From Spirochaetaceae bacterium (GTDB lineage Bacteria > Spirochaetota > Spirochaetia > SZUA-6 > Bin103): a DNA stretch of 17,703 nucleotides. Position 1 is the stretch's first letter; each line of letters starts with the position of its first letter. The DNA lies in contig JAPOQV010000416.1 of assembly GCA_026710565.1 (NCBI GenBank), forward strand, positions 1-17,703, read 5' to 3'. The notes under the pieces were generated by a model. It had not been told where the DNA came from. It did no database searches and was given only the letters and a program-made list of their open reading frames with translations. Position numbers and translations under genes: made by a program. This document shows positions 1-7,041 of the stretch, in pieces.

Positions 1-431
1 AGCAGCTTCGAGCGGCCCCACAGCCCGCTCTGCGACCAGGCTCGGCGCAGAGTCACCTGCACGTCCCGATCACAGAGCTCGACGCGCGCTCCGGCCGCCT
101 CGGCCTCCTCCACCGCCGCCACCATCTCCGCGCCGGGCCGCACCCGGGCGTCCACACCCATGCGACGCTGGAACGCCGCCAGCACCATGTTGGCCAGCAG
201 CAGGAACCCGCGCCGGCTGCGCAGCACGGAGCGGATGTCCAGCTCCCGCCACGCATCCGGGTTGGTGAGCGTCTGGTAGCGCGCCTGGTCCAGCTCGACG
301 CAGACGACCTCCGGACTCTCGCGTTCGAGAACCGCGCGCACGTCCTCGACGCTCCGCTGCGAGACGTGCGCGGTTCCCAGGATGACGATCTGCCGCCCGC
401 CGAACGCCACGCGCTCCAGCGGAGGCGCCAC
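1..431 (-). CDS. TraB/PrgY-family protein, N-terminal part (C-terminus outside window)
   Basis: The frame is open from the window edge to the end of jag and encodes about 143 residues. Near the N-terminus it reads RQIVILGTAHVS, followed about 20 residues later by VVCVELDQARYQTL. The GTAHVS and V-E-L-D-x-x-R motifs are the hallmarks of the TraB/PrgY (TraB/GumN-like) family. The family is best known from the enterococcal pheromone-shutdown protein and is thought to be metal-dependent and protease-like; the biochemical role in most bacteria is unknown. There is no ATG upstream of the motif. GTG at 431 is my choice because it puts GTAHVS at residues 19-24; GTG at 410 is an alternative. The gene begins about 40 bases after jag in the same direction, so cotranscription is likely. 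The membrane-spanning C-terminal half seen in many members cannot be checked here. Confidence 0.8.
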   Translation of the reverse strand, partial: MAPPLERVAFGGRQIVILGTAHVSQRSVEDVRAVLERESPEVVCVELDQARYQTLTNPDAWRELDIRSVLRSRRGFLLLANMVLAAFQRRMGVDARVRPGAEMVAAVEEAEAAGARVELCDRDVQVTLRRAWSQSGLWGRSKL

Positions 432-471
432 CTCGGCGGGCGGCGCCCCGGCGGAGCCCTCCGGCGCCGGT

Positions 472-1134
472 TCAGCGATGCTGATACGCGCTCCCGGTAT
501 AACTGACGCGAACCTGTTTGTACGGTCCGTCGCCCTCGCTCTCCGTGCTCACGTCGTCCAGACCGTTGATCGTGGTGTGCACCAACCTGCGCTCGAACGG
601 GTTCATCGGCTCGAGCAGTTGAGACCGCCCCGACCGCTGGACGTCGCGCGCCACGCGCATCGCCATGCGGGTCAGGCTCTGCTCGCGACGGTAGCGGTAG
701 TCCTCGGTGTCCAGGATCACGCGCGGCCCGTCCTCGTGCCGGCGGCCGCACGCGATGTTGGTCAGGAGCTGCATGGCCTCCAGCGTGGCGCCGTGCCGGC
801 CGATGAGAATTCCGGCGTCGTCGGAAACCATCTCGAGCACCACCCGTTCGTCCTCCCGCGTGGCGATTCGGAGATCGGCCTCGATTCCCATGTGGCGCAG
901 CAGCTCGGAGACGAACTCCGCCGCCTCCGATTCCTGCTCCGTGTGCGGCTCCAGCGCTTCGTCGGGCTCTTCTTCTCCGACGTGCACGCGGATGGTGACC
1001 TTGCCGCCGCCGAACAGCCCGGATCGGGTCTTGACCACCTCGACGTCGATTTCGTCCTCATCGAGACCCATCGCCTCGATCGCGTTGGCGATCGCCTCCT
1101 TCTCGGTCCGCCCCTCGAACTCGTGTACCTCCAT
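472..1134 (-). CDS. jag: Jag (SpoIIIJ-associated) RNA-binding protein, also called KhpB/EloR
   Basis: The product is 220 residues with the three-part Jag layout. An N-terminal Jag-N domain (EFEGRTEKEAIANAIEAMGL) is followed by an acidic linker, a KH domain with GILIGRHGATLEAM at about residues 107-120, and a C-terminal R3H domain with the signature ERRLVHTTI. Family members bind RNA and, in Gram-positive bacteria, affect cell elongation and division; the role in this lineage is inferred. Three start codons lie in a row: GTG 1140, ATG 1137 and ATG 1134. I chose ATG 1134 because an AGGAG Shine-Dalgarno sits 5 bases before it. The gene follows yidC by about 70 bases, the usual yidC-jag pairing, and precedes the TraB-like gene. 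Confidence 0.93.
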   Translation of the reverse strand: MEVHEFEGRTEKEAIANAIEAMGLDEDEIDVEVVKTRSGLFGGGKVTIRVHVGEEEPDEALEPHTEQESEAAEFVSELLRHMGIEADLRIATREDERVVLEMVSDDAGILIGRHGATLEAMQLLTNIACGRRHEDGPRVILDTEDYRYRREQSLTRMAMRVARDVQRSGRSQLLEPMNPFERRLVHTTINGLDDVSTESEGDGPYKQVRVSYTGSAYQHR

Positions 1135-1204
1135 CATCACTCCTCACGCGCCGTTCGGTGGACGGCGCCGTCACGTCAGTTCATTGCCCGCTACGCGGGG
1201 CGCG

Positions 1205-2998
1205 CTACGCGGGCCGCTTCTTCTTCGGGGCCGGCGCTCCGCCGGACCGCGGCTTGCCGGGGGCGTCGCCACGACTGTTGATGTAGAGCTGCTGCACGAC
1301 CGTCAGGATGTTCTGCACCGTCCAGTACAGGACCAGTCCCGACGGCATGTCGTAGAGGATGAAGAAGAAGACGATCGGCATCGCGTACTGCAGCATCTTC
1401 ATCTGGCTGGCATTGCCGGTCTGCGCGGTAGGCATGATCTTGGTCTGCAGGAATGTGGAGCCCAGCATGAAGAACGGCAGCAGCCGCAGCTCGTCCCAGC
1501 CGAGCAGCGGGAGCTCGAAGCCCAGCGGCAGGAAGCTCTCCGGCGCGGACAGATCGGCGATCCACCCCGTGATGAAGGACGCGCCGCGCAGGTCGAAATG
1601 CTCGATCAGCACCGTGTACAGCGCGAAGAAGATCGGCATCTGCAGCAGCATCGGCAGGCAGCCGCCGACCGGGTTCACCTTCTCGCGCCGGTACAGCTCC
1701 ATGGTCGCCTGGTTCAGGCGCTCGGGCTTGCCCTTGAATTTCTCGCGCAGCTCCTGGATCTTCGGCTGAAGCTGCGCCATCCGCTTGGTCGACTCCGAGC
1801 TCTTGCGCGTGAGCGGAAAGAACACCGCCTTGATGAAGACGGTGAGCAGGATGATCGCCACTCCGTAGTTGGGGACCACCCGGTAGAACGCGTCCAGCAG
1901 AAACCGCACGATGTTGGCCAGCCAGCCGATGATCGCCGCGGTGCTGACGGTCTCCTCCAGGTGGAGCTGGTCGACCGACGGCAGAGCCGGATCGTTGTAG
2001 CGGGCGAGCGTGCTGCGGTCCTTGGGACCGGCGTAGATGCGGAAGACATCCGTCTCTCCGACGCTGGCGATGGCCGGCCGGCCCAGGTACAGGGCGGTGC
2101 GCCGGTCGATCACGGGATCGGCGCGTCCGTCGTAGGTGATCCGGTAGTCGGTTTCGTCCGGGATCACCACCAACGTGAAGTACTTGCCGACGATGCTGGT
2201 CCAGCGGACGCGCCGCTCCTCCACGGTCAGGTCGTTGCGCAGCCGCTGGCGTTTGCGCTTGCCCTCCGGGTAGTACCGCATGTACTCCCGGTACTCGTTG
2301 CGCCGGTCCAGTTTGTCGTAGCCCGGTCCAAGCTGCGGAGCGATGCCAAGCGTGTAGCTGAGGCCGCCGAAGTCCAGCGCCGGCACAGCGTTCACGGAGT
2401 TCTCGATCCGGATGCGCAGCTCAAACAGGTATTCCAGGTCGAACCGGTAGGTCTTGATCAGCCGGAACGGCGTGCCGTCGGTGGCCAGGAAGTCGCGGCT
2501 GAACTCCCAGGTGGTCGGGTCGAGTTGCCGGAAGGCGAACGGATCGTCGCTGGGGGCCGTATTCACGCCTCCGAACGCGACGGCCAGGTACTCCGTACCG
2601 TCCTCCGGGCGATGGACCAGCTCGACCGGCTCACCGTTGACGTCCACGTGCTCCTTGAGCCGCAGCGACGCGATGGTGCCGCCGGTGCGGGAGAACGCGA
2701 TCTCGAAGACATCCGTCTCGCGGTGGATGAGGTCCTCCGCGAACCGGTCGGTGCCGGTGTCGACTGCACCGGAATCGGCCGCCTCCGAAGCGGCTGCCGT
2801 CACCGTGCTTGGCGCCAGATCGGCGAGCGGTACGGCCGGCTGTGAGCGGCCGCCGAACAGCGACGGCGCCAGCGGCTGCGTCTGTTCCTGAGTGTCCGCC
2901 CCCTCTTCCAGCGGCAGCGGATCGGGCGCGAACAACAGGGTGTAGGCCAGGATCACGCCCACCGAGAGGACGACGGCGAGGATGGTCTTAACGTCCAT
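1205..2998 (-). CDS. yidC: Membrane protein insertase YidC/Oxa1
   Basis: The 597-residue product has the long Gram-negative-type YidC architecture. An N-terminal membrane anchor spans residues 4-23. A low-complexity linker follows (25-85), then the periplasmic P1 beta domain (about 90-340). The conserved insertase core runs from about 355 to 575, with the hydrophobic segments PNYGVAIILLTVFIKAVFFP (376-395), GGCLPMLLQMPIFFALYTVL (445-464) and PIVFFFILYDMPSGLVLYWT (541-560). The basic tail ends PKKKRPA. YidC inserts and folds inner-membrane proteins, alone or with SecYEG. A full P1 domain implies a two-membrane envelope, consistent with a spirochaete. The start at 2998 is ATG directly before the anchor; I see no strong Shine-Dalgarno. 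yidD ends 18 bases upstream, so translation may be coupled. Confidence 0.96.
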   Translation of the reverse strand: MDVKTILAVVLSVGVILAYTLLFAPDPLPLEEGADTQEQTQPLAPSLFGGRSQPAVPLADLAPSTVTAAASEAADSGAVDTGTDRFAEDLIHRETDVFEIAFSRTGGTIASLRLKEHVDVNGEPVELVHRPEDGTEYLAVAFGGVNTAPSDDPFAFRQLDPTTWEFSRDFLATDGTPFRLIKTYRFDLEYLFELRIRIENSVNAVPALDFGGLSYTLGIAPQLGPGYDKLDRRNEYREYMRYYPEGKRKRQRLRNDLTVEERRVRWTSIVGKYFTLVVIPDETDYRITYDGRADPVIDRRTALYLGRPAIASVGETDVFRIYAGPKDRSTLARYNDPALPSVDQLHLEETVSTAAIIGWLANIVRFLLDAFYRVVPNYGVAIILLTVFIKAVFFPLTRKSSESTKRMAQLQPKIQELREKFKGKPERLNQATMELYRREKVNPVGGCLPMLLQMPIFFALYTVLIEHFDLRGASFITGWIADLSAPESFLPLGFELPLLGWDELRLLPFFMLGSTFLQTKIMPTAQTGNASQMKMLQYAMPIVFFFILYDMPSGLVLYWTVQNILTVVQQLYINSRGDAPGKPRSGGAPAPKKKRPA

Positions 2999-3016
2999 GA
3001 TCGGGTGTCTGGTCCG

Positions 3017-3334
3017 TTACGGGACCGGGTCGTAGCCTCCGGAGCCGAGGGGATGGCAGCGCGAGAGGCGCCGCAGCGACAGCCAGGCACCTCGCAGGAT
3101 GCCGTGCCTGATCAGCGCCTGCCTGGTGTACTCCGAGCAGGTGGGGCTGAATCGGCACGACGGCGGCAGCCACGGGGACACGACGAGTTGGTAGATCCGC
3201 ACCGCGCCGGCGGCGGCCAGCCGCAGAGCGCCGCGCACCGAGGACACGGAGAGGCCGCTTCCGGCATCGTGTTCCTTCCCGCCGGGACCGGCCGGCACGG
3301 AACCGGCAGCCGGGCGCGATCTGTGGCCGTTCAA
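3017..3334 (-). CDS. yidD: Membrane protein insertion efficiency factor YidD
   Basis: The C-terminal 70 residues match YidD throughout: [20 protein letters not shown], then CSEY, the AL..HG segment, and [18 protein letters not shown] at the end. The three conserved cysteines and the final GG-x-DPVP are present. YidD is a small membrane-associated protein that helps YidC-dependent insertion. The gene sits between rnpA and yidC as usual, 9 bases after the rnpA stop. The start is uncertain. The longest frame begins at TTG 3334 (105 residues), but the first 32 residues are Pro/Gly/Ser-rich and not family-like. GTG at 3238 would give 73 residues, the usual family size, and may be the true start. 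Confidence 0.9.
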   Translation of the reverse strand: MNGHRSRPAAGSVPAGPGGKEHDAGSGLSVSSVRGALRLAAAGAVRIYQLVVSPWLPPSCRFSPTCSEYTRQALIRHGILRGAWLSLRRLSRCHPLGSGGYDPVP

Positions 3335-3343
3335 GGGTGGAAG

Positions 3344-3754
3344 CTAGCGTGACCGGCGTTCGAGCAGCCGCGCGGCGCCAAGCACCGTCACCATGTCGCT
3401 CTGCCGGTCGCGGGTCGTGGTGGTCGCGTCACCATAAATCACGAACACCAAGTCATAGGAGCCGGCGATGTCGCCGACGAGCGCCCGGTACGCTTCCCGG
3501 CTGATGCGCTTCTGCCGGTTGCGATCGACCGCCCGGCGGAGGCTCCGGGTGGGCGCGAAGGCGACCCGGTGGTGGCCAAGGCCGTTCGGGGCATACCCGA
3601 GCTTGAGCCCGCGCGTGCGGCGGAACCGTCCGGCCCGGAACAACCGCTGGATGTCGCTGGAGCGGGACATCCGCTCGAATCCGCCACGCCCGGGTCTGAC
3701 ATGCCCGCTCGGGCTCTGCCTGATCGGGCTCTGCGCGGTTGGACCTTGCCCCAT
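3344..3754 (-). CDS. rnpA: Ribonuclease P protein component
   Basis: The core FERMSRSSDIQRLFRAGRF, then VAFAPTRSLRRAVDRNRQKR and ISREAYR, is the RnpA fold with its RNR motif (RNRQKR). RnpA binds the RNase P RNA and helps it cut the 5' leader from precursor tRNAs. The usual length is about 110-120 residues. ATG 3670 gives 108 residues but cuts away FER, which normally lies inside RnpA. ATG 3754 gives 136 residues with a 28-residue Gln/Pro/Ser-rich extension, and the frame stays open upstream to GTG 3901. I annotate 3754 with low certainty on the start. The extension is encoded by degenerate 15-bp repeats, so it may be partly untranslated. The gene follows rpmH and precedes yidD, the classic order. 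Confidence 0.88.
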   Translation of the reverse strand: MGQGPTAQSPIRQSPSGHVRPGRGGFERMSRSSDIQRLFRAGRFRRTRGLKLGYAPNGLGHHRVAFAPTRSLRRAVDRNRQKRISREAYRALVGDIAGSYDLVFVIYGDATTTTRDRQSDMVTVLGAARLLERRSR

Positions 3755-3783
3755 TGGACGCTGGTCCTGTTGGCGTCTGCGTT
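3709..3783. repeat. Degenerate 15-bp tandem repeat in the rnpA 5' part
   Basis: Units begin at 3709, 3724, 3739, 3754 and 3769. The first two share their first 11 bases (TCGGGCTCTGC). Units three and four share TTGGAC plus several later positions. On the minus strand in the rnpA frame the units read as five-residue repeats: QRPMG, QGPTA, QSPIR, QSPSG. Confidence 0.6.
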
Positions 3784-3903
3784 CCACTCGTCCACCTGTC
3801 AGGAGCGTCTGAAGCCGGACACCGCCTAGCACCCCGGCGCACTGATGCCGACGGGTGCCGCAGGTGGTTGCACGGGCTTCAAGCGCGGTGGAACGGCGCA
3901 CAC

Positions 3904-3948
3904 AAGGCCGGGTCGCGTAAGGCCGGGTCGCGTAAGGCAGAGTCGCCT
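3904..3948. repeat. 15-bp tandem repeat, three units, between rpmH and rnpA
   Basis: The 15-mer AAGGCCGGGTCGCGT occurs at 3904-3918 and exactly again at 3919-3933. A third copy at 3934-3948 has three changes (AAGGCAGAGTCGCCT). It lies in the spacer after the rpmH stop. No function is evident. Confidence 0.85.
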
Positions 3949-3982
3949 GGCACGCACCCCCAAACTACCGTTTGATGGGGTA

Positions 3983-4138
3983 CTAGTACGGCTTGCGTTC
4001 ATCGGAAACGGTCAGCCGGTGCCGACCCTTGCGCCGTCGCCGTTTGAGCACCTGGCGACCCCCGCGTGTCTTCATGCGCGCGCGGAATCCGAAGGTACGG
4101 CGTCGGCGAACGCGGCTGGGCTGAAAGGTCCGTTTCAT
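3983..4138 (-). CDS. rpmH: 50S ribosomal protein L34
   Basis: The short frame encodes 51 residues, beginning [20 protein letters not shown], continuing [20 protein letters not shown] and ending [11 protein letters not shown]. This is L34 along its whole length: the MKRTFQPS start, the GFRARM core and the GR.VL..RR.KGR..L segment. L34 is a small basic protein of the large subunit that contacts 23S rRNA. Most bacterial L34 proteins end at or near RLTV; here seven more residues (SDERKPY) follow. ATG 4138 is the only sensible start. The gene follows the DciA-like gene by about 50 bases in the same direction as dnaA, rather than divergently, and precedes rnpA. Confidence 0.96.
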   Translation of the reverse strand: MKRTFQPSRVRRRRTFGFRARMKTRGGRQVLKRRRRKGRHRLTVSDERKPY

Positions 4139-4189
4139 TGGGTATCCGGTCGAGGAACCGGAACAATGTAGGTTCAGCGCCCTTCGGTG

Positions 4190-4498
4190 TCAAACCGATC
4201 GCCCAGGCCGATCGGCGGGCCGATCGCCGAGCACGGTGACGATACGAGATATGCCGAGCGATGCGTGCGAGCGACCGAGCCGCCGGACGATCGCCGCCTC
4301 CCGGGCCCTGAGGAGCTGTACCCATCCCGGATGGTCCGCGGCAACGATGAGCCTGCCCCGCTCGACCTCGACCGGGCGCGTGTGCGCGGCCAGCTCGGGC
4401 CCGACGACTTCCCGCCATCCCTGGAACAGGGTGGAGGCGCCGGCCGCGTCGCCCGACTCGGCAAGCCAGCGGCGCAGCGTGTCTCCAAGCCGTTCCAT
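4190..4498 (-). CDS. dciA: DUF721 protein, DciA-like helicase operator
   Basis: The 102-residue product begins MERLGDTLRRWLAESGD and contains TLFQGWREVVGPELAAHTRP, VEVERGRLIVAADHPGWVQL and LLRAREAAIVRRLG. The W-x-x-V-V-G-x-x-L-A-x-H-T and L-x-V-x-x-x-x-x-x-W-x-x-x-L patterns define DUF721. Proteins of this family (DciA) are the ancestral partners that help load the replicative helicase DnaB in bacteria lacking DnaC or DnaI. Its place directly after recF (6-base gap) in the dnaA-dnaN-recF cluster supports that role. The symbol rests on family membership; helicase loading in this organism is inferred. The ATG at 4498 fits the family start. The last residues (DRPADRPGRSV) look like a disordered tail. 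Confidence 0.85.
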   Translation of the reverse strand: MERLGDTLRRWLAESGDAAGASTLFQGWREVVGPELAAHTRPVEVERGRLIVAADHPGWVQLLRAREAAIVRRLGRSHASLGISRIVTVLGDRPADRPGRSV

Positions 4499-4504
4499 GG
4501 GGCG

Positions 4505-5635
4505 CTACGCGTTCCACGGTGTGAGCGCCCCGTCCCGCACGGTGATCCGCAGGGTCGGGCCGGTTTCGTACCGCTCGAACGGCTCGTCCGGAAGGAACGT
4601 GAAGAACCGCTGGTCGGCAGCCGGCAACGCTGCCAGGAACCGCTCGCGCTTGCCGGCATCGAGCTCGAGCAGCACGTCGTCGAGCAGCAGCAGCGGAGCC
4701 GGCCGGGTGCGCTCGGCAACCCGCGCAGCCTGCGCGGCGCGCAGCGCCAGCGACGCCAGCCGCTTCTGCCCCGTGGACGCGTAGCGCCGGAACGACAGGC
4801 CGTCGATGCGCAGGGGGAAGCGGTCGCGATGGGGTCCGGTCGTGGTGGTCTGCAAGGCCTGATCGCGCGGGCGGGCCGCACGCATCTGCGCGGCGACCTC
4901 GTCCGGAGCAGGGCTCGACCAGGACGGCTGATAGCCGATGGAGACCGCAACGTCCGACTCTGTCACGCGGTGAAAGGTGTCCGCGAACCGCTCGGCGTAG
5001 TCCCCGATCAGATCGCTGCGCTGGGCTCGGATCACGAGGCCGGCTTCTATCAACTGCCGGTCGTAGACATCGAGCAGGTCATGCGACGGCCCACCTCGCA
5101 GCAGAGCGTTGCGCTCCGCCAACACGCGGCGGTACCGGCGCAGGGCCGGCAGCGCACCCGGATCCGACAGCGCGGCGGTCTGATCGAAGAACCGCCGCAA
5201 CTCCGCCGGCGGCCCGTCGATGGAGCGAAGATCGTCGTGGGAGAACAGGATGCACGGCACGGCGCCCACCACCTCGGCGCGGTCCGCTACCCGCGAGCCG
5301 TCGACCCGTATCTCTCTGACCCGGTCCCTGCGCAGGTGCACGGCAACCTCGCGATCCCAGGCCCCCGCGGAGCCCCCGTGCCCGTCGAGCGCGAACGAGC
5401 CCCCGACGATGCCCTCATCCGCACCGGTGCGGATGAGATCCCCGTCCTGACGCGTTCGATACGATCCGCCAAAACACAGCAGGTAGATCGCTTCGAGCAG
5501 GTTGGTCTTCCCCTGGCCGTTCTCTCCGATCAGAAACACGCAGTCCTGTCCTTCAAGGCTGTCCAGCCGCAGCGGTTGCAGGTTGCGAAAGCGCTCGAGG
5601 CGCAGGGCCGACAGCCGTGCCCGCCGCGCCGACAC
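4505..5635 (-). CDS. recF: DNA replication and repair protein RecF
   Basis: The product is an SMC-like ATPase of about 376 residues, the normal RecF size. The N-terminus carries LSALRLERFRNLQPLRL and Walker A GENGQGKT (37-44). The C-terminal third has the ABC-type signature STGQKRLASLALR and Walker B LLLLDD (315-320) followed by VLLELD. RecF acts with RecO and RecR to load RecA at single-strand gaps and stalled forks. The frame stays open far upstream into dnaN, but those residues are Arg/Ser-rich shadow sequence. GTG at 5635 is chosen; TTG at 5641 is equally possible, and neither has a strong Shine-Dalgarno. It lies 13 bases after dnaN and 6 before dciA, so one transcript is likely. Confidence 0.95.
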   Translation of the reverse strand: MSARRARLSALRLERFRNLQPLRLDSLEGQDCVFLIGENGQGKTNLLEAIYLLCFGGSYRTRQDGDLIRTGADEGIVGGSFALDGHGGSAGAWDREVAVHLRRDRVREIRVDGSRVADRAEVVGAVPCILFSHDDLRSIDGPPAELRRFFDQTAALSDPGALPALRRYRRVLAERNALLRGGPSHDLLDVYDRQLIEAGLVIRAQRSDLIGDYAERFADTFHRVTESDVAVSIGYQPSWSSPAPDEVAAQMRAARPRDQALQTTTTGPHRDRFPLRIDGLSFRRYASTGQKRLASLALRAAQAARVAERTRPAPLLLLDDVLLELDAGKRERFLAALPAADQRFFTFLPDEPFERYETGPTLRITVRDGALTPWNA

Positions 5636-5648
5636 TCGCAAGGCGTCG

Positions 5649-6752
5649 CTATCCGACCTGCATCGGCATGATGATGTGAAAGTAGTGGCGCTCCGGTTCC
5701 GCCGACAGCGTGAGCGCCTTGTTCGGAGCGGTGAACGCCAGGGACACCTGCTCCGTGTCCATCTCGCGCAACGGGTCCAGCAGGTACTGATAGTTGAGCG
5801 CCAACGAGGAAGCCGGTCCCTGGTACTCGCAGGGCAGCTCCTCGCGCGCCGTGCCCACATCTCCCTCACTGCACTGCACGGTGAGCTGGCCGGACTCGAT
5901 CTCCAACCGAACGCGCCTGGACTTCTGTTCCACCAGCACCGACACCCGGCGCAACGCTTCGGTCAAGGCGGAGCGATCGACCAGCAGCCGCTGTTCCTGG
6001 CTCTCCGGGATGACGCTCTTGACGTTGGGAAACTGCGCGTCGATCAAGCCGGAGTTGATGCGCCGGTGCTCCACCTGGACGTGCAGGTTGCGGTCGGCGA
6101 TCGCCAACTGCAGCGATCCCTCCCCCGTGCAGAACTTGCGGATCAGGGTGAGTATCTTCGGCGGGACGATCACCCCTGCGCCTTCCAGCGCCGGCTCCAG
6201 CGCCTTCGTGCAGTACGCCAGCCGATGCGAGTCGGTCGCCACCATCATCAGCCCGCCTTCGGTCTGGTCCAGGAAGGTGCCATTCATGAAGTAACGAGTC
6301 TCGTCGTCGGAGACCGCGAAAATCGTGTGCGCGATCATCTCCACGAAGTCGCTCTGCGGAACTTCGACGAACTCGCTGTCCTGCGTCGCCGGGAACTCCG
6401 GGAACCGGTCAGGTGGCAGCGTCTTCAGGGTGAAGTCGATCCGCCTGCCTCGCGGGCGCACCGCCAGCGTCCCCTCCGAGCTGGTCTCGAACTCGATGTC
6501 ACCGGGCGGTGAGGACCGCAGGATGCCGGCGAGCTTGTCGCATGGCACGGTCGTGAGGCCGCTCCGCTGCATCTCGACCGGCACCCGCGCCTGGTAGTTC
6601 ACCTTCAGATCGGATGCGCGCAGGACGAGGGTGCCCTCGTCGGCGGCGAGGAAGACGTTTGACAGGACGGTGATCGCGTTTCTGGTCGAGATGATATCCA
6701 GGGCGTGAGCGGTCTCGCGCAGGATCACGTCCTTGTCGATGGTGAACTTCAT
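5649..6752 (-). CDS. dnaN: DNA polymerase III beta subunit (sliding clamp)
   Basis: The 367-residue product has the normal length and motifs of the beta clamp: start MKFTIDKDVILRETAHALDI, middle DETRYFMNGTFL with ATDSHRLAY after it, and end YFHIIMPMQVG. Three repeated clamp domains of about 120 residues each are expected. The protein dimerises into a ring that tethers DNA polymerase III and many repair enzymes to DNA. The ATG at 6752 is preceded by AAGGAGG with a 10-base spacer, a strong ribosome binding site. A gap of 289 bases separates it from dnaA and holds the probable origin. recF follows after 13 bases. Confidence 0.97.
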   Translation of the reverse strand: MKFTIDKDVILRETAHALDIISTRNAITVLSNVFLAADEGTLVLRASDLKVNYQARVPVEMQRSGLTTVPCDKLAGILRSSPPGDIEFETSSEGTLAVRPRGRRIDFTLKTLPPDRFPEFPATQDSEFVEVPQSDFVEMIAHTIFAVSDDETRYFMNGTFLDQTEGGLMMVATDSHRLAYCTKALEPALEGAGVIVPPKILTLIRKFCTGEGSLQLAIADRNLHVQVEHRRINSGLIDAQFPNVKSVIPESQEQRLLVDRSALTEALRRVSVLVEQKSRRVRLEIESGQLTVQCSEGDVGTAREELPCEYQGPASSLALNYQYLLDPLREMDTEQVSLAFTAPNKALTLSAEPERHYFHIIMPMQVG

Positions 6753-6853
6753 AGCGTCGGCGCCTCCTTGACGGTGCCCTGGTCACCGATGATGCAACGG
6801 ATCGGTCCTGCCGTAACTACCATAGGTAGAGGTATCGGTGGTAGGAACGGTGC

Positions 6854-6862
6854 TGTGGATAG
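6854..6862 (-). promoter_or_regulatory. DnaA box, CTATCCACA (8 of 9)
   Basis: It differs from TTATCCACA only at the first base. It is directly followed on the same strand by a weaker TTATCAGCA at 6863-6871, and both lie about 10-20 bases from the A+T-rich block. Confidence 0.6.
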
Positions 6863-6880
6863 TGCTGATAACCGTCGTAG

Positions 6881-6914
6881 ATCATTATTATTGAATAATT
6901 TGAGAGAAAAATAG
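6881..6914. other. A+T-rich putative DNA unwinding element
   Basis: About 34 bases that are mostly A and T in an otherwise G+C-rich window. It includes the odd-centred palindrome ATTATTGAATAAT (6887-6899) and then GAGAGAAAAATAG. Its place beside DnaA boxes suggests the strand-opening site; this is inference. Confidence 0.5.
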
Positions 6915-7018
6915 AAGGGCGGTGACAATCCCCGTTGCAGGCTGCTGGTCCGTGGCGGAGCATCTGTTGCCGGCGGCTCCCCGAGTTGTCCCGTACCCGT
7001 CCACGGTTCTCACGGCTG

Positions 7019-7027
7019 TTGTCCACA
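7019..7027 (+). promoter_or_regulatory. DnaA box, TTGTCCACA (8 of 9)
   Basis: One mismatch to TTATCCACA, 15 bases past the dnaA stop codon. It faces the opposite way to the pair at 6854-6871, so the A+T-rich block lies between inward- and outward-facing boxes. Confidence 0.55.
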
Positions 7028-7041
7028 GGTTGTCACGGGAC

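Larger units (their letters stand above)
6753..7041. other. dnaA-dnaN intergenic region, candidate oriC
   Basis: This 289-base gap contains no gene. It holds the most A+T-rich stretch of the window (6881-6914), next to CTATCCACA on the minus strand at 6854-6862 (8 of 9 to TTATCCACA) and TTATCAGCA on the minus strand at 6863-6871 (7 of 9). TTGTCCACA lies on the plus strand at 7019-7027 (8 of 9). DnaA boxes beside an A+T-rich unwinding element between dnaA and dnaN is a common oriC layout, and in Borrelia burgdorferi the origin was mapped to this gap. The minus strand reads TAATAATGA between the A+T block and the boxes, loosely like DnaA-trio elements. Confidence 0.6.

Noticed and set aside
1190..1213. 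A two-copy CTACGCGGG repeat with a 14-bp period at the yidC stop
   Set aside because: Two short copies in GC-rich sequence are too weak to separate from chance, and the period differs from the 15-bp arrays.
707..2845. A long plus-strand open frame opposite yidC and jag
   Set aside because: It is antisense to two clearly recognised genes, has a repetitive Arg/Ser/His/Val-rich translation without motifs, and is typical of stop-poor antisense frames in high-GC DNA.
5636..5869. N-terminal extension of RecF into dnaN
   Set aside because: The residues upstream of 5635 are Arg/Ser/Thr-rich shadow of dnaN, while RecF begins just before the LRLERFRN strand.
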